Source of the DNA: Bacteroidota bacterium
GTDB taxonomy: Bacteria > Bacteroidota > Bacteroidia > Chitinophagales > Chitinophagaceae
DNA: 64,000 bases
Assembly (NCBI GenBank): GCA_018266575.1
Contig: JAFEAE010000015.1
Span: forward strand, 124,001-188,000
Direction: 5' to 3'
Within the stretch, counting starts at the first letter, position 1. Each line of letters opens with the position of its first letter. Below are positions 8,738-17,553 of the stretch, piece by piece. Below the pieces are notes generated by a model that ran no database searches, was not told the DNA's origin, and worked only from the letters and a program-made list of their open reading frames with translations. The position numbers were made by a program, and so were the translations under genes.

Positions 8738-9516
8738 ATCTTCAGTTAGCAAAAAAAATAATTATCGTTACAGGTGGAGCGAGGGGAATTGGTGAAGGAA
8801 TAACAAAGGTTCTTGCGGCAGAAGGCGCTACGCCGGTTATTATCGGAAGAAATGAAAACGATAATAAAAAATTAGTGGATGAGATCATTGCAAACGGTGG
8901 CAATGCATTTCAGTTCGTTGCTGAACTGACAAAGCCTGAAGAATGTAAACTTGCAGTTGAAAATACAATAAAAAAATTCGGACGGATTGATGGCTTGGTT
9001 AATAATGCGGGTGTAAATGATGGAGTAGGGTTGGAGAGTGGCGATTATGAAAAATTCATGTCTTCATTGCATAAGAATGTTGTTCATTATTATTTGATGG
9101 CTAAATATGCATTGCCTGCATTAAAAGAATCGAAAGGGGCCATTGTAAATATCAGCTCCAAAACTGCAGAGACCGGCCAGGGAAACACATCAGCCTATGC
9201 TGCGTCTAACGGAGGGCGTAATGCACTTACCCGGGAATGGGCTGTCGAATTATTGAAATATGGTATCCGCGTAAATGCTGTGATCGTGGCGGAATGTTTT
9301 ACGCCCTTATATCAAACATGGGTGAACACTTTTGATAACCCGGAAGAAAAATTAAAAAGTATTACTGCAAAAATACCGTTGGAAAACAGGATGACCACAT
9401 CGGAAGAAATTGCTAATATGGTTGCGTTTCTTTTATCTGAAAAATCAAGCCACACCACAGGGCAACTGATACATGTTGACGGCGGATATGTACATTTGGA
9501 TAGAGCAATTAGCTGA
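8734..9516 (+). CDS. SDR oxidoreductase, probable L-fucose dehydrogenase
   Basis: A 260-residue short-chain dehydrogenase with TGGARGIGEG, NNAGVNDG, catalytic Ser in ISSKTA and Tyr-x3-Asn-like active-site text AYAASNGG. The position that is Lys in the classical YxxxK motif reads Asn here if Y is taken as the Tyr of SAYAASN, which is worth checking. The protein resembles FucX-type fucose dehydrogenases in overall pattern (judgement by eye). As last gene of the operon it would make fuconolactone from L-fucose with NAD(P)+. No lactonase gene is present, so the lactone would open spontaneously or through an enzyme coded elsewhere. Confidence 0.65.
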   Translation: MNLQLAKKIIIVTGGARGIGEGITKVLAAEGATPVIIGRNENDNKKLVDEIIANGGNAFQFVAELTKPEECKLAVENTIKKFGRIDGLVNNAGVNDGVGLESGDYEKFMSSLHKNVVHYYLMAKYALPALKESKGAIVNISSKTAETGQGNTSAYAASNGGRNALTREWAVELLKYGIRVNAVIVAECFTPLYQTWVNTFDNPEEKLKSITAKIPLENRMTTSEEIANMVAFLLSEKSSHTTGQLIHVDGGYVHLDRAIS

Positions 9517-9520
9517 TTTG

Positions 9521-9606
9521 AGATGACAGATGTCAGTTGACAGATGACAGTTCGAATCAATATCAATCATTTCGAAAATCTGACTGTCAACTGACATCTG
9601 TCATCT
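9521..9606. repeat. Long inverted repeat between convergent genes
   Basis: Two perfectly complementary 23-bp arms (9521-9543 and 9584-9606) enclose an AT-rich centre with two TTCGAA boxes that can also pair. It lies just after the last sugar-operon gene and before the terminator of the pyrophosphatase gene. It could end transcription of the sugar operon or protect its 3' end. Confidence 0.8.
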
Positions 9607-9620
9607 TTTCTCTCCCCAAA

Positions 9621-9653
9621 ACAAAAAAGCCCCCCTGTAGAAACAGCGGGACT
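9621..9653 (-). terminator. Rho-independent terminator of hppA
   Basis: On the minus strand an 11-bp stem with one mismatch (AGTCCCGCTGT / ACAGGGGGGCT, loop TTCT) is followed by a T run. It lies 40 bp beyond the stop codon of the pyrophosphatase gene, in the right orientation. Confidence 0.8.
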
Positions 9654-9693
9654 TTGGTATTATGTATCTGATTAAATGCTGGGTTAAAGATAA

Positions 9694-12096
9694 TCACTTC
9701 TGATTAACTTCAATAGAAAAATTGAAATCTTTTTTTGAACTAATATATTGTTGATATTTTCTTAACACATCTTCAGGTTGTTTTTTACCATTAATGGTCA
9801 GCTCCCCCTTTTTATATTCCACAGATAATTTTCCATTCTCGGAAAAATTATCTTTTTGCAGGGCATCTATGAGGTCTTTCAGTTCATCTTTTCCGTTCTC
9901 TTCTGTAACAGAAACCTGGCCATTATCATTAACTGTTGCTGATATTTTTACTTCTTTCATCTGTGCAACTTCTTCATGGCTGCGATGAATGCTGGCTAAA
10001 GTAGGGGCGATTACCAATGATACGATTGACATCAGTTTGATCAAAATATTCATCGATGGGCCAGAGGTATCTTTAAAAGGATCCCCAACGGTATCTCCGG
10101 TTACTGATGCTTTATGCGGTTCTGATTTTTTGTAGAAGATCTCTCCGTTAATATCAACACCTTTTTCAAAAGATTTTTTTGCATTATCCCAAGCACCTCC
10201 GGCATTGTTTTGAAACATTCCCATCAATACACCGCTAACTGTAGCTCCAGCTAAAAACCCGCCTAATGCTTCAGGACCTAATAAAAATCCAATGATCAAT
10301 GGAGAAAGAATTGCAATAGCACCGGGCAATATCATTTTTCTGATAGAAGCTTCTGTGGAAATTGCAACGCACTTATCATATTCAGGTTTCCCTGTTCCTT
10401 CCATAATTCCTGGAATTGTACGGAACTGGCGGCGTACTTCTTCAACCATTGACATGGCTGCTTGTCCTACTGCACGAATAGCAAGTGAAGAGAAAATAAA
10501 AGGTATCATGCCACCAACAAATAAACTCGCAAGCACTTTTGCTTTATAGATGTCAATTCCATGAATGCCGGCAACACCAACAAATGCTGCGAACAATGCA
10601 AGTGCAGTTAAAGCTGCAGATGCTATCGCAAAACCTTTTCCTGTTGCAGCAGTTGTATTTCCAACAGCATCAAGTACATCGGTTTTTTCGCGGACATCTT
10701 TTGGTAATTCACTCATTTCCGCAATTCCACCGGCATTGTCAGCGATCGGGCCAAATGCGTCAATAGCTAATTGCATAGCTGTTGTAGCCATCATGCCCGC
10801 TGCTGCAATAGCAACACCATATAATCCTGCACATTCATAAGAACCCCATATTCCGCCTGCTAATACAAGAATTGGCAAACAAGTGGATTCCATTCCGATT
10901 GCTAATCCTCCAATTACATTTGTAGCATGACCAGTGGATGATTGACGAATTATAGTAAGCACCGGGCGTTTGCCCATAGCTGTATAATATTCTGTGATAA
11001 TACTCATTAAAGTCCCTACAACAAGCCCAACAGCAATTGCACCAAGAACTCCCCATTTAGTGAATTCATGTCCGCGAAGTACCATCGTATCCGGAAGGAT
11101 ATAATATACCAGGCCAATGCAGGCAACCGCAGTTAAAATGATAGAACCCCAGTTTCCCATGTTTAATGCCTTCTGCACGTTCGATGTATTAATTCCACCG
11201 GCATCACTGACTTTTACAAACAGGGTTCCAACAATTGAAAATAATATCCCAACACCAGCGATCATCATTGGAAGAAGGATAGGGGCCATACCTCCGAATT
11301 GATCGATTGATTGTGTTTCTTGTCCAAGAACCATTGTTGCCAATACTGTTGCCACATAAGAACCAAAAAGGTCTGCACCCATTCCGGCTACATCACCTAC
11401 ATTATCGCCTACGTTATCTGCAATAGTAGCGGGGTTGCGAGGGTCATCTTCCGGTATGCCGGCTTCTACCTTCCCTACAAGGTCAGCGCCTACATCCGCG
11501 GCTTTGGTATAAATTCCACCACCAACACGGGCGAACAATGCAATGGATTCTGCACCCAATGAAAACCCGGTTAATACTTCAATTGTGCGGAGCATTTCTT
11601 CGGAATGAACAGGGGCATCTGCTGCGAAAATGCCTTTCAAAATGATGAATAATCCACCAAGACCTAAAACAGCCAAACCCGCAACACCAAGTCCCATTAC
11701 AGAGCCGCCTGTAAAGGAAACAGACAATGCTTTGCTTAAACTTGTTCGTGCAGCCTGCGCTGTTCTTACATTTGCTTTGGTTGCGCTGCGCATCCCGATA
11801 TATCCTGCAGTGGCGCTAAGTACTGCACCAATAACAAATGATATTAAAATTGACCAGTGTGAATGAGGATTGCTCATTCCCATCACTCCGAGTAGCAAAG
11901 CAGCTATAATTACGAAATAGGAAAGAATTTTCCACTCTGCTTTTAAAAACGCCATAGCGCCTTCTGCGATGTACTTACTGATTTCCTGCATGCGGTCGGT
12001 TCCCGCATCCTGTTTGGAAACCCACGAAAATTTGATAAAAGTATAAAGCAAGCCAATAGCTCCCATTACAGGGACGAGATAGATCAATTTATCCAT
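9694..12096 (-). CDS. hppA: K+-dependent membrane-bound pyrophosphatase with extra C-terminal domain
   Basis: An 800-residue, about 16-helix ion pump that hydrolyses cytoplasmic pyrophosphate. It carries the signature [32 protein letters not shown] region and [10 protein letters not shown]; Ala rather than Lys at the key position marks the K+-dependent group. Whether it pumps H+ or Na+ is not settled by what I can see. After the last helix (near residue 700) the protein continues with about 95 mostly polar residues, including [19 protein letters not shown] and a final FSIEVNQK. Usual family members end soon after the last helix. Since the family's C-terminus faces outward, this added domain would be periplasmic. 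Single-gene unit with its own -7 element and terminator. Confidence 0.93.
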   Translation of the reverse strand: MDKLIYLVPVMGAIGLLYTFIKFSWVSKQDAGTDRMQEISKYIAEGAMAFLKAEWKILSYFVIIAALLLGVMGMSNPHSHWSILISFVIGAVLSATAGYIGMRSATKANVRTAQAARTSLSKALSVSFTGGSVMGLGVAGLAVLGLGGLFIILKGIFAADAPVHSEEMLRTIEVLTGFSLGAESIALFARVGGGIYTKAADVGADLVGKVEAGIPEDDPRNPATIADNVGDNVGDVAGMGADLFGSYVATVLATMVLGQETQSIDQFGGMAPILLPMMIAGVGILFSIVGTLFVKVSDAGGINTSNVQKALNMGNWGSIILTAVACIGLVYYILPDTMVLRGHEFTKWGVLGAIAVGLVVGTLMSIITEYYTAMGKRPVLTIIRQSSTGHATNVIGGLAIGMESTCLPILVLAGGIWGSYECAGLYGVAIAAAGMMATTAMQLAIDAFGPIADNAGGIAEMSELPKDVREKTDVLDAVGNTTAATGKGFAIASAALTALALFAAFVGVAGIHGIDIYKAKVLASLFVGGMIPFIFSSLAIRAVGQAAMSMVEEVRRQFRTIPGIMEGTGKPEYDKCVAISTEASIRKMILPGAIAILSPLIIGFLLGPEALGGFLAGATVSGVLMGMFQNNAGGAWDNAKKSFEKGVDINGEIFYKKSEPHKASVTGDTVGDPFKDTSGPSMNILIKLMSIVSLVIAPTLASIHRSHEEVAQMKEVKISATVNDNGQVSVTEENGKDELKDLIDALQKDNFSENGKLSVEYKKGELTINGKKQPEDVLRKYQQYISSKKDFNFSIEVNQK

Positions 12097-12127
12097 ACGT
12101 TAGTCTTTTCTGAAATTTCAAGGACGG

Positions 12128-12135
12128 CAAAAATA
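12128..12135 (-). promoter_or_regulatory. -7 element upstream of hppA
   Basis: On the minus strand TATTTTTG matches TAnnTTTG and lies 32 bp before the hppA start. No clear TTG is found 19-20 bp upstream, so only the -7 half is supported. Confidence 0.4.
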
Positions 12136-12311
12136 GGGTAAAAGACACAAAAATGCGAGAAATTAGCTGTATTCTTACGTAATTCTTTCAGTGAGATTTT
12201 AATGGGGCTAAAGTTGCATTTTAAAAAACAGGAACCAAAAACATCTACATCAAATTGTAAAAAATTATCTATCCTTGCAACGAAGCTGTTAAGGTATCCG
12301 TCTTACTAAAT

Positions 12312-14333
12312 ATGTGGAAGAAAACATTGTTTTTTCTGAGTATCTCACTACTATTTGCTTTTTGCGTAAAGGCACAAAGGGCCTGTTCAATAATTGGACA
12401 AACACCTTCTACGGCTTTTCCGGTTTGCGGCGTGTCTGTTTTTGACCAGTCAACGGTTGCGGAGTGTGTTAATGGGAATGTACCTGCGAGCGTATGCGGG
12501 GCTTATCCGGATACGAATCCTTATTGGTATCAGTTCACCTGTTACCAAACAGGTACGCTTGGTTTTTTAATAACTCCAAACAATCTTGGCGATGATTACG
12601 ACTGGGAGCTATTTGATATCACCGGGCACAATCCGAATGATGTTTATTCCGATCCTTCATTATATGTTTCTGCAAACTGGTCCGGCTCATACGGAATAAC
12701 TGGAACATCAGCTACTGCACCACATTCTATTGAATGTGCTTCAGTACCGGGCGATGGAATACCGACTTATAGTACACTACCAACAATTATCGTTGGCCAC
12801 AAATATCTTTTATTGATTAGCCATTATACCCAAAGTCAGAGTGGTTACTCCCTTTCCTTTGGCGGCGGAACAGCAAGTATTACGGATCCCACTATCCCCG
12901 TTTTTACAGGTTCTGGGTATTCCCCATGCGGTACGCCAACCATATCCATAAAAATGAATAAGAAAGTAAGATGTAATAGCCTTGCGGCGGATGGCAGTGA
13001 TTTTTCATTGTCGACAACTGCCGCAAAAATTATTTCTGCCAAAGGTTTTGGATGTGATAATGCATTTGATTTTGATTCGGTACTGATCTTTCTTGATACA
13101 GCATTAGCTCCGGGGAATTATTCAGTGGTTGCAAAAAATGGTTCCGATGGAAATACATTGCTTGATGATTGTAATAATAGTGTTGTAGTTGGTGATAATA
13201 TTTCCTTTGCTATAAGTGCAATTCCGCCAACTCCTTTCGATAGCATTTCAGCGGTTGGATGCGCACCTTCTTCTATACAACTTGTTTTCAGCAAGCCAAT
13301 AAGATGCAACACTATCGCATCAGACGGAAGTGATTTTTCGATTACAGGAAGCACTCCGGTTACCATTAAATCAGCTCAGGGATTGTGTGGTGACAGTGGT
13401 GTAAGTAACACGATTCTTCTTGAGTTATCATCACCAATTTATACTGCAGGGACATACCAGGTCACATTGCTTAGCGGGGATGACGGGAACAGTGTAATAG
13501 ATGAATGTTACGAACAATTACCGCCTGGGCAAACATTATCTTTCACCACAAAAGATACAGTTTCTGCGCAGTTCAGCTATTCAATTTTATACGGATGTAA
13601 CTATGATACTGTTCAATTTGCAAATAATGGTGGTAACGGAATAAATTCATGGAGATGGTTATTTGACAGCACTGCATCAAGCACCCTTCAATCCCCCGTA
13701 GTAGTAGATTCTGTATTTGGCAACCACACAGTTTTGCTCATAGTTTCCAATGGTGTTTGCAGTGATACTTCAGGTGTGGTTGTACCATTAGACAACACGG
13801 TGAAAGCAATATTTTCAGCGCCGGATCATGTTTGCCCTACAGATTATGAAATCTTTCAAAATAGCAGCATTGGAAATATTATTTCCTGGAACTGGAATTT
13901 CGGAGATGGCACAACCAGCACAGATCAAAACCCGCTCCCACATCTTTATGTGAATACGCCAAATCAGGAAGTAGTTTATAATGTTTCCCTTATTGTAGAA
14001 AATAATATTGGCTGCTATGATACGGCAATGGAACAAATAACAAAAGTTAAGAGTTGTTACATTGATGTGCCTTCAGCCTTTACCCCAAACGGAGATGGGT
14101 ATAACGATTACCTATACCCGCTAAATGCTTACAAGTCAACAAACCTGGATTTCAAAGTTTTTAACCGTTACGGACAATTGGTATATGAAACGAAAGACTG
14201 GACAAAAAAGTGGGATGGAACACTTAATGGCAAACCGCAGGATATAGGAACCTATGTTTGGATGCTTCAATACACCGACACAGATTCGGGAAAAAGAGTT
14301 TTTAAGAAAGGTACTACAGTACTGATCCGGTAA
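12312..14333 (+). CDS. Secreted PKD/Ig-like protein with T9SS type B C-terminal domain
   Basis: A 673-residue protein with a signal peptide (cleavage after VKAQ, residue 22). An N-terminal domain with DYDWELFDITG (about 90-180) looks like a jelly-roll or proprotein-convertase-P-like fold. Two similar Ig-like repeats follow (KKVRCNSLAADGSDF near 215 and KPIRCNTIASDGSDF near 325), then PKD-like modules (GDGTTSTDQNP). The last 85 residues are the gliding-motility C-terminal domain (PSAFTPNGDGYNDYLYP, FNRYGQLVYET, GTYVWMLQYTD, GTTVLIR), the T9SS type B export and anchoring signal. It is a surface or released adhesin-like protein; no catalytic motif was seen. It stands alone. Confidence 0.85.
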   Translation: MWKKTLFFLSISLLFAFCVKAQRACSIIGQTPSTAFPVCGVSVFDQSTVAECVNGNVPASVCGAYPDTNPYWYQFTCYQTGTLGFLITPNNLGDDYDWELFDITGHNPNDVYSDPSLYVSANWSGSYGITGTSATAPHSIECASVPGDGIPTYSTLPTIIVGHKYLLLISHYTQSQSGYSLSFGGGTASITDPTIPVFTGSGYSPCGTPTISIKMNKKVRCNSLAADGSDFSLSTTAAKIISAKGFGCDNAFDFDSVLIFLDTALAPGNYSVVAKNGSDGNTLLDDCNNSVVVGDNISFAISAIPPTPFDSISAVGCAPSSIQLVFSKPIRCNTIASDGSDFSITGSTPVTIKSAQGLCGDSGVSNTILLELSSPIYTAGTYQVTLLSGDDGNSVIDECYEQLPPGQTLSFTTKDTVSAQFSYSILYGCNYDTVQFANNGGNGINSWRWLFDSTASSTLQSPVVVDSVFGNHTVLLIVSNGVCSDTSGVVVPLDNTVKAIFSAPDHVCPTDYEIFQNSSIGNIISWNWNFGDGTTSTDQNPLPHLYVNTPNQEVVYNVSLIVENNIGCYDTAMEQITKVKSCYIDVPSAFTPNGDGYNDYLYPLNAYKSTNLDFKVFNRYGQLVYETKDWTKKWDGTLNGKPQDIGTYVWMLQYTDTDSGKRVFKKGTTVLIR

Positions 14334-14336
14334 ATA

Positions 14337-14365
14337 AAAAACCCTCCGGGTTTAGTAGGAGGGTT
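14337..14365. terminator. Hairpin after the T9SS gene, T run only on the minus strand
   Basis: AACCCTCC (14340-14347) pairs with GGAGGGTT (14358-14365). It follows the stop codon of the plus-strand gene at once, but the uridine run expected after the stem is on the minus strand (plus-strand A run 14334-14340). As a terminator it is best oriented for leftward transcripts, although no leftward gene is visible to its right. Confidence 0.5.
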
Positions 14366-14739
14366 GAGGTAAGCTCTAACTTAAATAACCAAAAGAGTTC
14401 GTTTATTTTAACTATTGATGGCCGTCAAAGTTTGTTTTCAGTCGTTTTGGTTTTAAGCCTATGTTGATTGCGATAAGGCGTAATGATTAATGATATAATC
14501 TACGGATCAACAACTTTGTTGATTCAATAATTACGAAACTTATGCCAATTGCATTATGCATTGATATTCATCAGTCTTAGTAATTCCCAGCAATTGAATT
14601 CTTTCCCGTTATTGGAATTTTTTTCCCGTCGCTGATTTGGTCAGCCATTATCTGCGAAAGCCTTTATGGAAATTGCTACTCTTATTTCTTTCAGAACGCT
14701 TCTGAAAATCTATCTATTTTCGTTTTTTAATTTATACGA
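14366..14739. other. Intergenic stretch, no gene seen
   Basis: This stretch is AT-rich and has no convincing open frame. It holds a small perfect hairpin, ATCAACAA / TTGTTGAT (14506-14513 and 14516-14523). No clear TAnnTTTG element for the downstream methyltransferase gene was found. Confidence 0.5.
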
Positions 14740-15333
14740 ATGACCCCTGAAAGGAAAAGCCGGTTAGAAAATGTATTGAACAAAAGACAGAATAATCTCA
14801 CTATTGTTTTGGAAAATGTATTTGACCCCCACAACATATCTGCGGTTATGCGTACCTGTGATGCTGTTGGTGTGCAGGATGTTTACATTCTGAATACAAA
14901 AATACCCAGGCACAAAAAATGGGGAGCAAAGAGCAGCAGTAGTGCGGCAAAGTGGCTTTCTGTGCATCAATTTACTAACGCGGAAGAATGTTTTGCAGCG
15001 CTGCGCAGGAAATACGATCTGGTATTGACTACACATCTGTCAAGCAATTCGGTTTCGTTATATGATATTGATTTCACCGGGCGTGTTGCATTGGTTTTCG
15101 GTAACGAGCATGAAGGGGTAAGCCAAGAAATTCGAAACCTTGCCGACGGAAATTTTATTATTCCTCAAACGGGCATCATTAAATCGCTGAATATTTCAGT
15201 TGCCTGCGCTGTAAGTTTGTACGAGGCATTCAGACAAAAGAGTAAAGCCGGACATTATGAACAACCTGCGTTTAATAAAGAGTACAGGGAAGCATTGATG
15301 GCTAAATGGGGTTTGCAGGAAGAAAATAATTGA
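14740..15333 (+). CDS. trmH: TrmH-family (SpoU) RNA 2'-O-methyltransferase
   Basis: A 197-residue SPOUT methyltransferase with the three family motifs: an N-terminal LENVFDPHNISAVMRTCDA, ALVFGNEHEGVS in the knot and IPQTGIIKSLNISVACAVS at the SAM site. This form, with the short N-terminus, resembles TrmH, which methylates guanosine 18 in tRNA using SAM. Other SpoU members modify rRNA, so the target is inferred. It is followed 4 bp later by a thioredoxin-like gene and probably shares a transcript with it. Confidence 0.8.
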   Translation: MTPERKSRLENVLNKRQNNLTIVLENVFDPHNISAVMRTCDAVGVQDVYILNTKIPRHKKWGAKSSSSAAKWLSVHQFTNAEECFAALRRKYDLVLTTHLSSNSVSLYDIDFTGRVALVFGNEHEGVSQEIRNLADGNFIIPQTGIIKSLNISVACAVSLYEAFRQKSKAGHYEQPAFNKEYREALMAKWGLQEENN

Positions 15334-15337
15334 TTCT

Positions 15338-15814
15338 ATGAAAAAACTTTTTTCAGTTTTAATTGCTTGTATTTTGCTTTTATCAGCACAGGCACAGGAA
15401 ATAAAAAAAATGAAGATTGATGAACTGGCAAATTACATTGCACAGAGTGATCATCCGTTGATCGTGAATTTTTGGGCGACGTTTTGCGGGCCTTGCATTC
15501 GCGAGATACCCTACTTTCAGGTGATAACAGAAAAATATAAAGAGAAAAATGTTGAATTGATATTGGTAAGCCTTGACCTGCCTTCTTATTATCCGTCAAA
15601 AATTTCCTCATTTGCCAAAGAGAAGAATATCGTTTCAACAATCGTTTGGTTAGATGAAACGAATGCAGATTATTTCTGCCCCAAAATTGATAAGAAATGG
15701 TCTGGCGGCATACCATCAACTTTATTCATCAACAACAAAAAAAAATACCGCCAGTTTTTTGAGAGGCAATTAACCGATTTGCAGGTGGAGCAAAGTATAA
15801 AAAACATGCTATAA
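15338..15814 (+). CDS. Secreted TlpA-like thioredoxin-fold protein
   Basis: A 158-residue protein with a signal peptide (MKKLFSVLIACILLLSAQAQ) and a thioredoxin fold. The active site WATFCGPC is intact and the cis-proline motif appears in GGIPST. Such proteins reduce or transfer disulphides in the periplasm, for example in cytochrome maturation or repair of oxidised proteins. It lacks the long N-terminal DUF4369-type domain of many Bacteroidota TlpA proteins and is at the short end of the family. It lies 4 bp after the trmH-like gene. Confidence 0.85.
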   Translation: MKKLFSVLIACILLLSAQAQEIKKMKIDELANYIAQSDHPLIVNFWATFCGPCIREIPYFQVITEKYKEKNVELILVSLDLPSYYPSKISSFAKEKNIVSTIVWLDETNADYFCPKIDKKWSGGIPSTLFINNKKKYRQFFERQLTDLQVEQSIKNML

Positions 15815-15915
15815 TTGGTGGTTTATAGTTTGTTGTTAATAATTCATTAAGAGCAAACTCAAACTTGTGAAATAAATTGCTTTACCGGAACTGCAAACCA
15901 CTGACCATAAATTCT

Positions 15916-16527
15916 CTAAAGTATCCGGTTAATTGAACATCCTACCGATCGCGATTCTTTCACCGTAACTTCTTTTCCTTCTATGATTTCGTTTATCGCT
16001 TCTTTAAGATGATGCCGTTTTACCTGCGTAATATCAGCGGGACTGTCGTCGATTGCACCGTGATAGACAAGTTTATTATTCTTGTCAAACAAAAAACATT
16101 CAGGTGTACGGTTTGCGCCAAATGCATCCGCAAGCACGCTTTTTGAATCAATGGCATAGTACCATTCATACTGTTGTTCTTTGCCATAAGACTGCATATC
16201 AGAAAATGACTCACCATAATCTCTTCCGCCTTCATTCGCATTAAGCAGAATAACCCCGACCTTTTTCTCTATTGCATATCTGCAAATTTCCTTGGTCCGC
16301 GATTGGTTATTGATCACATACGGGCAGGTATTGCAACTGAACATCACCAGCAACCCATTTTCTTTTTTTGCATCCAGTAACGTAATTTCTTTGCCACTGA
16401 TATCTTTTATTTTCAACTCTGTTTTTGGAAGAGCCGATCCTATAGGAAGACTATTGATTTCTTTTTCTATGAACGAAAAAGAGAGAAATGCCAAAGCAAG
16501 GATCACAAAACCAACTATTCTTTTCAT
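15916..16527 (-). CDS. Redoxin-domain (AhpC/TSA-like) exported protein
   Basis: A 203-residue protein with an N-terminal hydrophobic signal (about 1-20), then a peroxiredoxin-like fold: LPIGSALPKTELKIKDISG, the redox pair in FSCNTCPYV (Cys-Asn-Thr-Cys), and VLADAFGANRTPECFLFD with the cis-proline. The CNTCPYV pattern is typical of the thioredoxin-like proteins that resemble AhpC but have a CxxC site. It may act as a periplasmic thiol reductase. It is convergent with the TlpA-like gene and separated from it by 101 bp; both are thiol proteins. Confidence 0.75.
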   Translation of the reverse strand: MKRIVGFVILALAFLSFSFIEKEINSLPIGSALPKTELKIKDISGKEITLLDAKKENGLLVMFSCNTCPYVINNQSRTKEICRYAIEKKVGVILLNANEGGRDYGESFSDMQSYGKEQQYEWYYAIDSKSVLADAFGANRTPECFLFDKNNKLVYHGAIDDSPADITQVKRHHLKEAINEIIEGKEVTVKESRSVGCSINRIL

Positions 16528-16576
16528 AACAAAAGATTTATCAAAGTTTATTAAAAATCAACAATAAAAACTTTGC

Positions 16577-17536
16577 TCATTTTTTTACCTCAGAAAATAA
16601 ATCGCCTTCTTCTGCATCTGCTTTTAAATGATGAATGCTTACATTCAATTCATACCCTATCAATAATATAAGTGAATTGAAATAGATCAACAACATCAGT
16701 ATCAAAATTGTGCCGATTGATCCGTACACTTTGTTGTATGTGCCAAACCTGTTCACCCAAAATGAGAAAAAAAATGTAAGTAAAATGATAAGGAACGTAG
16801 CAAATATTGTTCCTGGCGAAGATAGCCGCCATCTTTTATGTACCGGTGGGCCGTATTTATAAATAAATGCGATGGAAAAATAAAAAAGCGGGATAATAAT
16901 AACCCATCTGAATGTTTGAAAAACCCATCTTGCAGAACGGTATTTGATGTGCATCCAGTCAAGAATATTTTTTATTAATTCAGTTTGTGTAACAAGGATG
17001 AAAATAGAACCTATCACTAATAATATCACTAATGCAGTCAGTTTGATTGCCATCCACCTGAATTGAAAAAAATTCCTTTTCTTACGTTTTACGATTGATT
17101 TATCGAACGACCGCATGATGCCGATCATTGCATTTGATGAATAAAATATCGCGAGCAAAAAACCGAACGATAAAAGCCCTACTCTCGGCTTATTCAGAAA
17201 ATCCTTCAAAAAATTGCTTACTAATTCGTAGGTGTTTTGATTGGGGGTGATGTCTTTTGTTATATACAGAAGCTGACGCGTTATTTCTTTTGAAACAGGC
17301 AGATAGGGAATTAATGTGCACAAGAAAATCGCGGCAGCGGGAATTGCTGTAAGGAAACTGAATGATATGGAACGAGCTCTGTCATTTAATCCAACCTGTT
17401 GAATTTGCCTGAAAAAAAATTTCATTACCTCATATAACGGTACACCTTCGAAGCCTGGCAAAATGATTTTTTTTGTTTTTGCTTTGAAAAACAAAAATGG
17501 TTTGGAGTTATAGATGGATCGTTCAAGTTTGGTCAT
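16577..17536 (-). CDS. YihY/BrkB family inner-membrane protein
   Basis: A 319-residue protein with about six membrane helices. It shows the family pattern DRARSISFSFLTAIPAAAIF near residue 55-75, and later GPPVHKRWRLSSPGTIFATF and a NSLILLIGYELN motif close to the end. Members were once mis-called ribonuclease BN; their biochemical role is not settled, with transport suggested. It lies 17 bp after mltG on the same strand, at the end of the leftward housekeeping block. Confidence 0.88.
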   Translation of the reverse strand: MTKLERSIYNSKPFLFFKAKTKKIILPGFEGVPLYEVMKFFFRQIQQVGLNDRARSISFSFLTAIPAAAIFLCTLIPYLPVSKEITRQLLYITKDITPNQNTYELVSNFLKDFLNKPRVGLLSFGFLLAIFYSSNAMIGIMRSFDKSIVKRKKRNFFQFRWMAIKLTALVILLVIGSIFILVTQTELIKNILDWMHIKYRSARWVFQTFRWVIIIPLFYFSIAFIYKYGPPVHKRWRLSSPGTIFATFLIILLTFFFSFWVNRFGTYNKVYGSIGTILILMLLIYFNSLILLIGYELNVSIHHLKADAEEGDLFSEVKK

Positions 17537-17553
17537 GCTGAAAACCTCGTTTA

